Below, piece by piece: positions 8,029 through 15,139 of a DNA stretch of 31,993 nt (positions within the stretch are counted from its first letter, which is position 1; each line of letters opens with the position of its first letter). Source of the stretch: JBBRYK01 sp038237665 (lineage in GTDB: Bacteria; Actinomycetota; Thermoleophilia; Gaiellales; Gaiellaceae). The translations under genes and the position numbers were made by a program. The notes below the pieces were generated by a model. The model was given only the letters and a program-made list of their open reading frames with translations. It was not told where the DNA came from and ran no database searches. The stretch is from the NCBI GenBank assembly GCA_038237665.1, contig JBBRYK010000030.1:1-31993 (forward strand), read 5' to 3'.

Positions 8029-8600
8029 GCACCAACGGTTATCGCCCACGCATGAAGGAGCAGTACGAGCGCGAGCTCCGGTCTCGTCTGAAGGACGAGC
8101 TCGAGCTGTCCTCGATCATGCAGGTCCCGACGGTCTCGAAGATCACGCTCAACATGGGCGTGGGCGAGGCGAAGACCGAGGCGAAGGCCCTCGACAGCGC
8201 CGTCGAGGAGTTGACGACGATTGCCGGCCAGCGCGCGCAAGTGCGCCGCGCCCGGAAGTCGATCGCCGGGTTCAAGCTTCGCGAGGGGATGCCGATCGGT
8301 GCGCGCGTCACGCTGCGCGGCGCCCGCATGTGGGAGTTCCTCGACCGCCTCGTCTCGATCGCCCTGCCGCGCATCCGCGACTTTCGCGGGCTCGACCCCG
8401 GCTCGATGGACGGCCGGGGGAACTTCTCGCTCGGGATCCGAGAGCAGATCATCTTCCCGGAGATCAACTACGACGACGTCTCGACCATCCGCGGCCTCGA
8501 CGTCGCGATCACGACCACGGCGAAAACGGACGAGCGGGGGCTCGCACTGCTGCGCGCGCTCGGCCTGCCGTTTGCAGCCGAAGCAGGAAGGGAGCAGTAG
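8025..8600 (+). CDS. rplE: 50S ribosomal protein L5
   Basis: L5 binds 5S rRNA and contacts P-site tRNA. It is 191 residues, slightly over the usual ~180. Conserved parts include SKITLNMGVGEA near residue 40, the segment ARKSIAGFKLREGMPIG, and GNFSLGIREQIIFPEI. The GTG start overlaps the rplX stop (GTGA). It sits five bases before the rpsN ATG in the standard spc order. Confidence 0.97.
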   Translation: MSTNGYRPRMKEQYERELRSRLKDELELSSIMQVPTVSKITLNMGVGEAKTEAKALDSAVEELTTIAGQRAQVRRARKSIAGFKLREGMPIGARVTLRGARMWEFLDRLVSIALPRIRDFRGLDPGSMDGRGNFSLGIREQIIFPEINYDDVSTIRGLDVAITTTAKTDERGLALLRALGLPFAAEAGREQ

Positions 8601-8605
8601 GACGC

Positions 8606-8791
8606 ATGGCCAAGAAGTCTCTTGTCGTCAAAGCGGCTCGCCCTCAGCGGTTCAAGGTGCGTGAGTACACGCGCTGCAACCGCTGCGGCCGGCCCCGCGC
8701 GGTCTTCCGCAAGTTCGGGCTCTGCCGGATCTGCCTCCGCGACCTCGCCCACCAGGGCGCCGTCCCGGGCATGACGAAATCGAGCTGGTAG
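8606..8791 (+). CDS. rpsN: 30S ribosomal protein S14, zinc type
   Basis: S14 is a 30S head protein. This 61-residue protein is the short zinc-binding form (type Z, also called rpsZ), with C24-x2-C27 and C40-x2-C43 in CNRCG and CRIC. The ending GMTKSSW is the family hallmark. ATG at 8606 is five bases after the rplE stop. The zinc form at this operon position is normal for Gram-positive-type bacteria. Confidence 0.97.
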   Translation: MAKKSLVVKAARPQRFKVREYTRCNRCGRPRAVFRKFGLCRICLRDLAHQGAVPGMTKSSW

Positions 8792-8797
8792 GACACG

Positions 8798-9193
8798 ATG
8801 CAGACCGACCCGATCGCCGACATGCTCACGCGGATCCGCAACGCCAACAAGGCGATGCACGACCGCACGCAGATGCCCACCTCCCGCGTCAAGCAGGAGA
8901 TCGCCCGCCTGCTCAAGGAGGAGGGGTACATCAAGGACTGGCACGTCGAGAAGGGCGATTCCTTCGACACGCTCGTCGTCGAGCTGAAGTTCGGCCGAAA
9001 CCGTGAACGGGTGCTGACGAATCTGAAGCGCGTCTCCAAGCCCGGTCGCCGCATCTATGCTCGGAAGGACCGCATGCCGCGTGTCCTCGGAGGCATGGGC
9101 ACCGCGATCCTGTCCACGTCCAAGGGCGTCATCACGAGCCGCACGGCGCAGCAAGAAGGCGTCGGCGGCGAGGTGATCTGCTTCATCTGGTAA
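8798..9193 (+). CDS. rpsH: 30S ribosomal protein S8
   Basis: S8 binds the central domain of 16S rRNA and represses the spc operon in E. coli; whether it does so here is unknown. It is 131 residues, family-typical. The opening DPIADMLTRIRNANKA and the C-terminal GGEVICFIW are diagnostic, with STSKGVITSRTAQ between. ATG is six bases after the S14 stop. Confidence 0.97.
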   Translation: MQTDPIADMLTRIRNANKAMHDRTQMPTSRVKQEIARLLKEEGYIKDWHVEKGDSFDTLVVELKFGRNRERVLTNLKRVSKPGRRIYARKDRMPRVLGGMGTAILSTSKGVITSRTAQQEGVGGEVICFIW

Positions 9194-9197
9194 CCGC

Positions 9198-9731
9198 ATG
9201 AGCCGAATCGGAAAAAAGCCAATCGAACTGCCCGGAGGCGTCAGCGTCTCCCTCTCGCCCGGCCGGGTGATGATCAACGGCCCGCTCGGCGAGTTGACGC
9301 AGCTGATCCCGCAGCGGATGTCGGTCGAGCAGGCCGACAGCACGCTGACAGTGACGCGGCCGAGCGAGCGCGGCGAGGACAGGGCTCTGCACGGGCTCAC
9401 GCGGACCCTGATCGCGAACATGGTCGAGGGCGTTACCAAGGGCTTTGAGAAGCGGCTCGAGATCCAGGGCGTCGGCTATCGCGCAACCCTGCGCGGGACC
9501 GCGCTCGAGCTCAACGTCGGCTTCTCGCACTCGGTCGTGCTCCAGCCCCGCGAGGGCATCTCGTTCGAGGTGCCGACGACCACGGAGGTCATCGTCAAGG
9601 GGATCGACAAGCAGCAGGTCGGTCAGACCGCAGCCGAGGTGCGCCAGGTGCGCCCGCCCGAGCCCTACAAGGGCAAGGGCATCCGCTACCAGGGCGAGTA
9701 CGTTCGTCGCAAGGTCGGAAAAAGGGCCTAG
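9198..9731 (+). CDS. rplF: 50S ribosomal protein L6
   Basis: L6 lies near the sarcin-ricin loop. It is 177 residues, normal. It starts MSRIGKKPIELPGGV and contains the second-domain signature RQVRPPEPYKGKGIRY followed by GEYVRRKVGK near the end. ATG is four bases after the rpsH stop. Confidence 0.98.
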   Translation: MSRIGKKPIELPGGVSVSLSPGRVMINGPLGELTQLIPQRMSVEQADSTLTVTRPSERGEDRALHGLTRTLIANMVEGVTKGFEKRLEIQGVGYRATLRGTALELNVGFSHSVVLQPREGISFEVPTTTEVIVKGIDKQQVGQTAAEVRQVRPPEPYKGKGIRYQGEYVRRKVGKRA

Positions 9732-9733
9732 GA

Positions 9734-10090
9734 ATGCCGGTGCTCAGCCCACGCGAAGCCCGCATTCGCCGCCACCGCCGAGTGCGCAAGCAGATCTCCG
9801 GCACCGCCGAGCGGCCCCGCCTTGCCGTCTTCCGGTCGAACCGGGGCATCGAGGCGCAGCTGATCGACGACCTGGAGGCGCGCACGCTCGCGGCCGCGAG
9901 CTGGCTCAACCTGAAGAAGTCGTTCAAGGGCAACAAGACCCAGCAGGCGGCCGAGGTCGGCAAGCTGCTGGCCGCGAACGCGAAAAAGGCCGGCGTCGAG
10001 GTCGTTGTCTTCGATCGCGGCGGCTACCTCTACCACGGACGCGTCAAGGCGCTCGCCGAGGCGGCGCGCGAAGGAGGCCTCAAGTTCTAG
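9734..10090 (+). CDS. rplR: 50S ribosomal protein L18
   Basis: L18 is a 5S rRNA-binding protein of the central protuberance. It is 118 residues, normal. The basic N-terminus RRHRRVRKQISGTAERPRL and the C-terminal FDRGGYLYHGRVKALAEAAR are conserved. It begins two bases after the rplF stop, and the rpsE ATG directly follows its TAG. Confidence 0.97.
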   Translation: MPVLSPREARIRRHRRVRKQISGTAERPRLAVFRSNRGIEAQLIDDLEARTLAAASWLNLKKSFKGNKTQQAAEVGKLLAANAKKAGVEVVVFDRGGYLYHGRVKALAEAAREGGLKF

Positions 10091-10684
10091 ATGGGAATTG
10101 ACGTTCAGGAGAGTCGCGAGCTCAAGGAGCGCGTGGTCGAGATCAACCGCGTCGCCAAGGTGGTCAAGGGCGGCCGGCGGTTCTCGTTCACGGCGCTCGT
10201 CGTGATCGGCGACGAGGTCGACCGCGTCGGCGTCGGCTACGGGAAGGCACGCGAGGTTCCGCTCGCGATCTCGAAGGCCGTGGATGACGCGAAGAAGAAC
10301 CTGTTCACCGTTCCGAAGCACGGGACGACGATCACGCACGAGATCATCGGTCGCGCAGATGCCGCGCGCGTGCTGCTGCGACCGGCGAGTGAGGGGACGG
10401 GCGTCATCGCCGGTGGCGGCGTCCGCGCCGTGCTCGAGCTGGCGGGAATCCGCGACATCCTCGCCAAGAGCCTTGGCACGACGAATCCGATCAACCTGCT
10501 CAAGGCGACCGAGAACGCGCTGCGCAGCCTGCGTCGGCCCGAGGACGTCGCGAGAATCCGCGGCCTTTCGATCAGCCAGGTGTTGCCCTGGGTGCCGCCG
10601 GCGGAGCCGGCGGCGACGGAGGCAGTAGACACCGAGACGACGGGGAGCACGAATGGCGAAGTTGAAGATCACCCAGGTTCGTAG
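10091..10684 (+). CDS. rpsE: 30S ribosomal protein S5
   Basis: S5 takes part in decoding accuracy and forms part of the mRNA entry site with S3 and S4. It is 197 residues against the usual 160-175. The S5 double-stranded RNA-binding domain reads EINRVAKVVKGGRRFSF, and the C-terminal domain contains VIAGGGVRAVLELAGI. The last ~25 residues are an acidic, Thr/Glu-rich tail whose final ten codons are read over the first codons of rpmD, a 32-nt overlap. Confidence 0.97.
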   Translation: MGIDVQESRELKERVVEINRVAKVVKGGRRFSFTALVVIGDEVDRVGVGYGKAREVPLAISKAVDDAKKNLFTVPKHGTTITHEIIGRADAARVLLRPASEGTGVIAGGGVRAVLELAGIRDILAKSLGTTNPINLLKATENALRSLRRPEDVARIRGLSISQVLPWVPPAEPAATEAVDTETTGSTNGEVEDHPGS

Positions 10685-10835
10685 CTCGATCGGGCAGAGC
10701 CAGCGTCACCGCGGAACCCTGCGGGCGCTCGGCCTGGGCAAGATCGGCCGCTCAGCCGAGCACGCGGAGAGCCGTCAGGTCGCCGGTATGCTCAGGAAGG
10801 TCCGCCACCTCGTGAAGGTGGAGGAGGCCTCGTGA
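10653..10835 (+). CDS. rpmD: 50S ribosomal protein L30
   Basis: L30 is a small 50S protein. It is 60 residues, typical, with KLKITQVRSSIGQSQRHRGT and LGLGKIGRSAEH. The ATG lies inside the 3' end of rpsE; GGGGAG about 6 nt upstream supports it. The TGA overlaps the GTG of rplO. Confidence 0.96.
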   Translation: MAKLKITQVRSSIGQSQRHRGTLRALGLGKIGRSAEHAESRQVAGMLRKVRHLVKVEEAS

Positions 10836-11458
10836 CCGAGCAGCTGAACCTCTCGAACCTGAAGCCCGCGCAGAGCAAGCGCGCGCGCAAGCGTGTCGGC
10901 CGCGGCCAGGGCTCTGGCAAGGGCCGGTATTCCGGACGCGGGATCAAAGGACAGAAGTCGCGCGCGGGCTCGAAGAAGATGCGCCCCGGGTTCGAGGGCG
11001 GCCAGATGCCGATCTACATGCGGGTCGGCAAGCAGCGCGGCGCCACCTCGAAGGACGCGATGCCGGTCGGGCCGTTCCGTACCGTTGTCTATGCAGTCAA
11101 CGTGCGTGACCTCGAGAAGCGATTCGACGCCGGGACCGAGGTCACCGTCGAGGCGCTCATCGCGGCCGGCCTCGTCAAGAACAGCCGGCACGACGTGAAG
11201 ATTCTCGGCCAGGGAGACCTGACGAAGAAGCTGACGATCTCGGCGCACTCGTTCTCCAAGAGCGCACGGGAAAAGATCGAGCAGGCCGGGGGAACCGTGA
11301 ACTGGCTCAGGGGTGAGCCGCAGCCGAAGAAGATCCGAACGAGGAAGGCCAAGCCCGCCGCCACGTCAGAGGAACCCGATGCGGGGGCACAGGAACCCGA
11401 GGCCACCGAGCCTGAGGTTTCTGACGACGAGCCCAAAGGCGAGGAGTCAGAAACCTAG
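10832..11458 (+). CDS. rplO: 50S ribosomal protein L15 with acidic C-terminal tail
   Basis: L15 is a late-assembly 50S protein. The Gly/Arg/Lys-rich N-terminus (KRVGRGQGSGKGRYSGRG, residues ~20-37) and GFEGGQMPIYMRVGKQRG near residue 53 identify it. Family length is about 145-150; this one is 208. Residues ~160-208 form a tail that passes from basic (KKIRTRKAK) to strongly acidic (EEPDAGAQEPEATEPEV and onward). The GTG start overlaps the rpmD stop, and the TAG overlaps the secY GTG. Confidence 0.96.
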   Translation: MTEQLNLSNLKPAQSKRARKRVGRGQGSGKGRYSGRGIKGQKSRAGSKKMRPGFEGGQMPIYMRVGKQRGATSKDAMPVGPFRTVVYAVNVRDLEKRFDAGTEVTVEALIAAGLVKNSRHDVKILGQGDLTKKLTISAHSFSKSAREKIEQAGGTVNWLRGEPQPKKIRTRKAKPAATSEEPDAGAQEPEATEPEVSDDEPKGEESET

Positions 11459-12711
11459 TGTTTCGCTGGCTGCGCGATGCGTGGGTGGTGCCGGAGCTCC
11501 GGCGCCGCGTGCTCTTCACGGCGATGATCCTCGCGCTCTACCGCCTCGGCTCCTGGGTCCCGGCGCCGGGTGTCGACTCCGAGCAGATCAAGAGCTACTT
11601 CTCGAACCAGGGCGGCACCGTCCTAGGCCTGCTGAACCTGTTCTCGGGCTCGGCCCTCTCGCGCTTCTCGCTCTTCGCGCTCGGGATCATGCCCTACGTC
11701 ACCGCCTCGATCATCTTGCAGCTCCTCACCGTGGTCATCCCGAAGCTCGAGGCACTGCAGAAAGAGGGCGAGGCGGGTACGGCCAAGATCAACCAGTACA
11801 CCCGCTACCTGACCGTTGCGCTGGCGGCGGCGCAGTCGCTCGGCTACGCGTACCTGTTCAAGCGCTCGGGCGCGCTCCAGGCCAACGCCGGGCGCGTCGT
11901 CCTGATCGTCGTCACCCTCACCGCCGGCACGACGCTGCTGATGTGGCTTGGCGAGTTGATCACCAAGCGCGGCGTCGGCAACGGCATCTCGCTCCTGATC
12001 TTCGCCTCGATCCTTTCGACTGCCCCCGCGGGGGTTCAGGCGTGGATCAACGGCGGCCCGATGGAGAAGCTCTTCTTCCCGATCGTGGGCCTCGCAGTCA
12101 TCGTCGCCGTCGTCTTCATCCAGGAAGGTCAGCGGCGAATCCCGATCCAGTACGCGAAACGGATGGTGGGGCGTCGACAGACGGCGGGCGGGTCGACCTA
12201 CATGCCGTTACGCGTGAACATGGCCGGCGTGATTCCGGTCATCTTCGCCGCCGCGGTCCTGGCGTTCCCGCCGACGCTGGCGCAGTTCTTCCCCGCGACG
12301 CAGAGCTTCATCAACCACCACTTCAGGCCCTCGGATCCGCCGTACCTGCTCTTCGAGGCGTTCCTCATCATCATCTTCACGTACTTCTACACGGCGGTCC
12401 AGTTCAACCCGGTCGACCAGGCCGACAACCTGCGCAAGTACGGCGGCTACATCCCCGGCATCCGTCCAGGGCCGCCTACGGCGCAATACCTCGACCGTGT
12501 GCTCACCCGTCTGACGCTCCCCGGGTCGATCTACCTCGCCCTCGTCGCGGTCGCGCCGAGCGTCTTCATCAAGTACGGAGGCTTCTCCCAGGCAACCTCG
12601 AGAGCGCTCGGCGGCACCTCGGTCCTGATCGTGGTCGGGGTCGCGCTGGACACCATGCGCCAAATGGAGTCGCAGATGATGATGCGCTCCTACGAGGGCT
12701 TCCTCAAATAG
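11458..12711 (+). CDS. secY: Preprotein translocase subunit SecY
   Basis: SecY is the channel of the Sec translocon, working with SecE, SecG and SecA. It is 417 residues with about ten hydrophobic helices, family-typical. The plug-region and TM2 segments (PAPGVDSEQI, then LGIMPYVTASIILQLL) and the cytoplasmic-loop motif GVGNGISLLIF are present, as is PVDQADNLRKYGGYIPGIRPG near residue 320. GTG is the start, overlapping the rplO stop by one base. Its place after L15 is the conserved spc-operon position. Confidence 0.98.
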   Translation: MFRWLRDAWVVPELRRRVLFTAMILALYRLGSWVPAPGVDSEQIKSYFSNQGGTVLGLLNLFSGSALSRFSLFALGIMPYVTASIILQLLTVVIPKLEALQKEGEAGTAKINQYTRYLTVALAAAQSLGYAYLFKRSGALQANAGRVVLIVVTLTAGTTLLMWLGELITKRGVGNGISLLIFASILSTAPAGVQAWINGGPMEKLFFPIVGLAVIVAVVFIQEGQRRIPIQYAKRMVGRRQTAGGSTYMPLRVNMAGVIPVIFAAAVLAFPPTLAQFFPATQSFINHHFRPSDPPYLLFEAFLIIIFTYFYTAVQFNPVDQADNLRKYGGYIPGIRPGPPTAQYLDRVLTRLTLPGSIYLALVAVAPSVFIKYGGFSQATSRALGGTSVLIVVGVALDTMRQMESQMMMRSYEGFLK

Positions 12712-12712
12712 C

Positions 12713-13294
12713 TTGAACATCTTGCTGCTCGGCCCCCAGGGGTCGGGGAAGGGAACTCAGGCCAAGCGGATCGCGGCGGAATACGGGCTCGCGCACGTCT
12801 CCACCGGCGACATGTTCCGCGACGCGATCGCGCGCCGGACGTCGCTCGGCCTTCAGGTCGAGCCGATCCTGGCCAGCGGGCAGCTCGTGCCCGACGAGCT
12901 GACGATCTCGCTGATTCGCGACCGTGCCGCCCAGGAGGACGCGCGCAACGGCTTCATCCTCGACGGCTTTCCCCGCAACCTGGCGCAGGCCGAAGCACTC
13001 GACGAGCTCCTGGCCGAGCTCGGCCGTCCGCTCGACATCGTCTTCGACTTCCAGATCGACGATCGCATCGCGATCGAGCGACTGCTCGCGCGGGCGCAGA
13101 AGGAGGGCCGGCCCGACGACACGCCCGAGGTCATCGCCGAGCGCCTCCGCATCTACCATGAGCAGACAGCACCGCTGATCCAGCACTACCTCGCCACCGG
13201 CCGGGTCGTCGGAATCCACGCCGACCGCTCGGTCGACGAGGTGTGGGCGGAGATTCAGAAGGCAATTGAAGAGGCGGAGGGCCGCGGCACGTGA
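12713..13294 (+). CDS. adk: Adenylate kinase, short-LID form
   Basis: Adk catalyses ATP + AMP = 2 ADP in the cytoplasm. It is 193 residues. The P-loop GPQGSGKGTQ spans residues 7-16, and the AMP-binding segments (STGDMFRDAI, then LDGFPRN) follow. The LID is short (LLARAQKEGRPDDTPE) without the zinc or beta-hairpin insert, as in mycobacterial Adk. Start is TTG, two bases after the secY stop. Its TGA lies inside the first copy of a 13-bp direct repeat bounding the insert before map. Confidence 0.97.
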   Translation: MNILLLGPQGSGKGTQAKRIAAEYGLAHVSTGDMFRDAIARRTSLGLQVEPILASGQLVPDELTISLIRDRAAQEDARNGFILDGFPRNLAQAEALDELLAELGRPLDIVFDFQIDDRIAIERLLARAQKEGRPDDTPEVIAERLRIYHEQTAPLIQHYLATGRVVGIHADRSVDEVWAEIQKAIEEAEGRGT

Positions 13295-13417
13295 TCATTC
13301 GGAGGCCGCGCAGCGGCCCGTCCGCGAAAGCGGACCGGTGGAGGGGGTTCGGGGGAACCGGGAGGTTCCCCCGACGACATGTGTAGGCAAACTGAAGCGC
13401 GACAGTGATCATTCGGA
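13291..13417 (+). repeat. Three-hairpin insert with 13-bp flanking direct repeats
   Basis: GTGATCATTCGGA occurs at 13291-13303, over the adk stop, and again at 13405-13417, over the map start. Between them are three hairpins: GGCCGC-gca-GCGGCC (13304-13318), GTCCGC-GAAA-GCGGAC (13320-13335, a GNRA-type loop) and GGGGGAACC-ggga-GGTTCCCCC (13351-13372). These are followed by ~32 nt without structure. Removing one repeat plus the interior would restore a GTGA overlap of adk and map, as seen at many other junctions here. A small non-autonomous mobile element is inferred. Confidence 0.75.
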
Positions 13418-14175
13418 AGAGCCCAGAAGAGATCGAGAGCATGGCCCGCTCGGGCGAGGTCGTCGCGGAGACCCTCGCGCACATCGGCGAACACGCCCGC
13501 CCCGGCGTGACCACGGTCGAGCTCGACGCCCTCGCCGAGGAGTTCGTGCGCTCGAAGGGCGGCAAGCCGACGTTCAAGGGCTATCGCGGCTACCCCGCCT
13601 CGATCTGTGCCTCGCCGAACTCGATGGTCGTGCACGGGATCCCCGGGCCCTACGCACTCGCCGAAGGGGACATCCTCTCGGTCGACGTCGGCGTGACGCT
13701 CGACGGCTTCGTCGCCGACTCCGCGTACACGTTCGCGATCGGCGAAATCTCAACCGCAGCCGAGCGGCTCCTCGAGGTGTGCCAGGCGGCTCTCGCGGCC
13801 GGGGTCGACCAGTGCCGGCCGGGGAACCGGCTGTCGGACATCTCGCACGCGATCCAGACGGTGACCGAGGAGGGCGGTTTCTCCGTCGTCCGGGCCCTCG
13901 TCGGTCACGGCGTCGGCCGTTCGATGCACGAGGATCCCCAGATTCCGAACTTCGGCCTGCCGGGCCGCGGGCCCGAGCTCGCCCCGGGGATGGTGTTCGC
14001 GATCGAGCCGATGATCAACGCGGGTGGGCCCGACATTGTCGTCCACGACGACGAGTGGTCGATCTCCAGCACGGACGACTCGCTTTCGGCCCATTTCGAG
14101 CACACCGTCGCAATCACCGAGGGTGGACCGAGGATTCTCACGGAATCTCGGATTGGAGCCGGTTTGCTACAGTGA
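13405..14175 (+). CDS. map: Methionine aminopeptidase type I
   Basis: MetAP removes the initiator methionine from nascent proteins. It is 256 residues with the pita-bread fold. The five metal ligands are visible: D94 and D105 (SVDVGVTLDGFVADSA), H168 (GHGVGRSMHEDP), E201 (FAIEPM) and E239 (AITEGG); the catalytic-site H77 is in VVHGIP. GTG at 13405 yields MIIRKSPEEIESM, a normal N-terminus. An identical GTGATCATTCGG occurs 114 bp upstream but reads into a TAG, so it is a decoy left by the insert. Confidence 0.96.
   Translation: MIIRKSPEEIESMARSGEVVAETLAHIGEHARPGVTTVELDALAEEFVRSKGGKPTFKGYRGYPASICASPNSMVVHGIPGPYALAEGDILSVDVGVTLDGFVADSAYTFAIGEISTAAERLLEVCQAALAAGVDQCRPGNRLSDISHAIQTVTEEGGFSVVRALVGHGVGRSMHEDPQIPNFGLPGRGPELAPGMVFAIEPMINAGGPDIVVHDDEWSISSTDDSLSAHFEHTVAITEGGPRILTESRIGAGLLQ
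14168..14173 (+). promoter_or_regulatory. Possible extended -10 for infA-rpmJ-rpsM
   Basis: TGCTACAGT overlaps the map stop codon and resembles an extended -10 (TGnTAnnnT). No convincing -35 is seen at 16-18 bp. If real, it would start a ~85-nt infA leader containing both downstream hairpins. Confidence 0.3.
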
Positions 14176-14182
14176 AGCCCTG

Positions 14183-14221
14183 CCGCCCAGCGGTGCTCCG
14201 CTGTGCGGGTTCTTGTTCTTT
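14183..14221 (+). terminator. Hairpin with T-rich tail between map and infA
   Basis: The stem is CCGC (14183-14186) with GCGG (14205-14208), one mismatch, then CAGCGG with CCGCTG around a TGCT loop. That is ten base pairs, followed by a T-rich stretch (TTCTTGTTCTTT, 14210-14221). This fits an intrinsic terminator or attenuator for transcripts entering infA. Confidence 0.5.
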
Positions 14222-14249
14222 CCGCGCTCGCTCCATGAGCGCGGTTTCT
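14222..14249 (+). promoter_or_regulatory. Second hairpin just upstream of infA
   Basis: CCGCGCTC (14222-14229) pairs perfectly with GAGCGCGG (14237-14244) around a 7-nt loop and is followed by TTTCT. It ends about 10 nt before the infA ribosome-binding region, so it could terminate, insulate or occlude translation initiation. Confidence 0.45.
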
Positions 14250-14259
14250 CTGAAAGGGA

Positions 14260-14484
14260 ATGGCCCAGAAGGAAGAGAAGATCGAGGTGGAAGGCGAGGT
14301 CGTCGAGGCGCTTCCGAGCACGATGTTCCGGATTCAGATCGATGACATGCCGAACACAGTGCTCGCCACGATCTCGGGGAAGATGCGGAAGAACTACATC
14401 CGAATCCTGCCCGGTGATCGAGTGAAGGTCGAGCTCTCCGCCTATGACCTGACCCGAGGCCGAATCACGTACCGATACCGATGA
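14260..14484 (+). CDS. infA: Translation initiation factor IF-1
   Basis: IF-1 binds the 30S A site during initiation. It is 74 residues, normal, with the OB-fold segments KIEVEGEVVEALPSTMF and KMRKNYIRILPGDRVKVE. Only AAAGGG one base before ATG resembles a Shine-Dalgarno, which is unusually close. The leader holds two strong hairpins. The stop overlaps the rpmJ ATG (ATGA). Confidence 0.97.
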   Translation: MAQKEEKIEVEGEVVEALPSTMFRIQIDDMPNTVLATISGKMRKNYIRILPGDRVKVELSAYDLTRGRITYRYR

Positions 14485-14594
14485 AAGTCAGAGCATCCGT
14501 CAAGCCAATGTGTGAGCGCTGCCGCGTGATCAAGCGGCACGGCACGACCATGGTCATCTGCACCAATCCCCGCCACAAGCAGAGGCAGGGCTGA
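14481..14594 (+). CDS. rpmJ: 50S ribosomal protein L36
   Basis: L36 is the smallest large-subunit protein. It has 37 residues beginning MKVRASVKPMCERC. The zinc ligands C11, C14, C27 and H32 are all present, so this is the zinc-binding form. ATG overlaps the infA stop, the usual infA-rpmJ arrangement. Confidence 0.96.
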   Translation: MKVRASVKPMCERCRVIKRHGTTMVICTNPRHKQRQG

Positions 14595-14641
14595 GTGGGC
14601 CTCCCGGCAACATTCACCGGCGCCTGGCCCGCCATCACGCT

Positions 14642-14704
14642 GCGCCATGCGGCGTCCTCAGTCGCGCCCGTATTTAGCAATACGGGCACTCCCTGCGTCC
14701 TTGC
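14642..14704 (+). repeat. Structured element upstream of rpsM (copy B)
   Basis: Second copy of the element at 7168-7231, within the 164-bp rpmJ-rpsM gap. It has CGCC-atgc-GGCG, the identical linker TCCTCAGTCG, the hairpin GCCCGTATT (14666-14674)-TAGC-AATACGGGC (14679-14687), and the identical tail CTCCCTGCGTCCTTGC. Relative to copy A, two C-G pairs in the stem have become T-A pairs, so pairing is kept while sequence changes. CTCCC (14689-14693) is complementary to GGGAG (14746-14750), the rpsM ribosome-binding site. Nothing coding is seen in the rest of the gap. Confidence 0.75.
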
Positions 14705-14758
14705 CTGGCTTGGTGCTGGCGACCCATGCATCCGGCAATGTCACCGGGAGACCCACTA

Positions 14759-15139
14759 ATGGCCAGAATCGCAGGCGTCAACCTGCCCACCCAGAAGCGG
14801 CTCGAGATCGGGCTGACCTACATTTACGGCATCGGCCAGCCGTCTGCGCGCCAGATCTGCGCCGCGCTCGGCCTCTCCGCCGACACGAAGGTCCGCGACC
14901 TGACCGATCAGGAGATCACGAAGCTCCGCGAGTACATCGACGGCAACCTGCAGGTTGAGGGTGATCTGCGCCGCGAGCGCTCCCAGGCGATCAAGCGCCT
15001 TTCGGAGATCGGGGCATACCGCGGCGTGCGCCACCGGCGCGGCCTGCCGGTGCACGGCCAGCGGACGAAGACGAACGCGCGCACGCGCAAGGGCCCGAAG
15101 AAGACCGTAGGACGCGGCAAGAAGGCGAAGGCAACGTAG
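14759..15139 (+). CDS. rpsM: 30S ribosomal protein S13
   Basis: S13 is a head protein forming bridges to the large subunit and touching P-site tRNA. ATG at 14759 gives 126 residues starting MARIAGVNLPTQKRLEIGLTY. GGGAG sits 8 nt upstream. A longer form from 14738 is possible but would add non-conserved residues. The basic tail (GQRTKTNARTRKGPKKTVG) is typical. It is the first gene of the alpha-operon segment. Confidence 0.97.
   Translation: MARIAGVNLPTQKRLEIGLTYIYGIGQPSARQICAALGLSADTKVRDLTDQEITKLREYIDGNLQVEGDLRRERSQAIKRLSEIGAYRGVRHRRGLPVHGQRTKTNARTRKGPKKTVGRGKKAKAT

Noticed and set aside
11313..12716. A 467-codon frame over secY in another phase
   Set aside because: SecY is unmistakable in the other frame; this one has no hydrophobic pattern or motif.
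13291..13386. Alternative start of map at the first GTGATCATTCGG copy
   Set aside because: That frame reaches a TAG at 13384-13386 before the conserved MetAP sequence.
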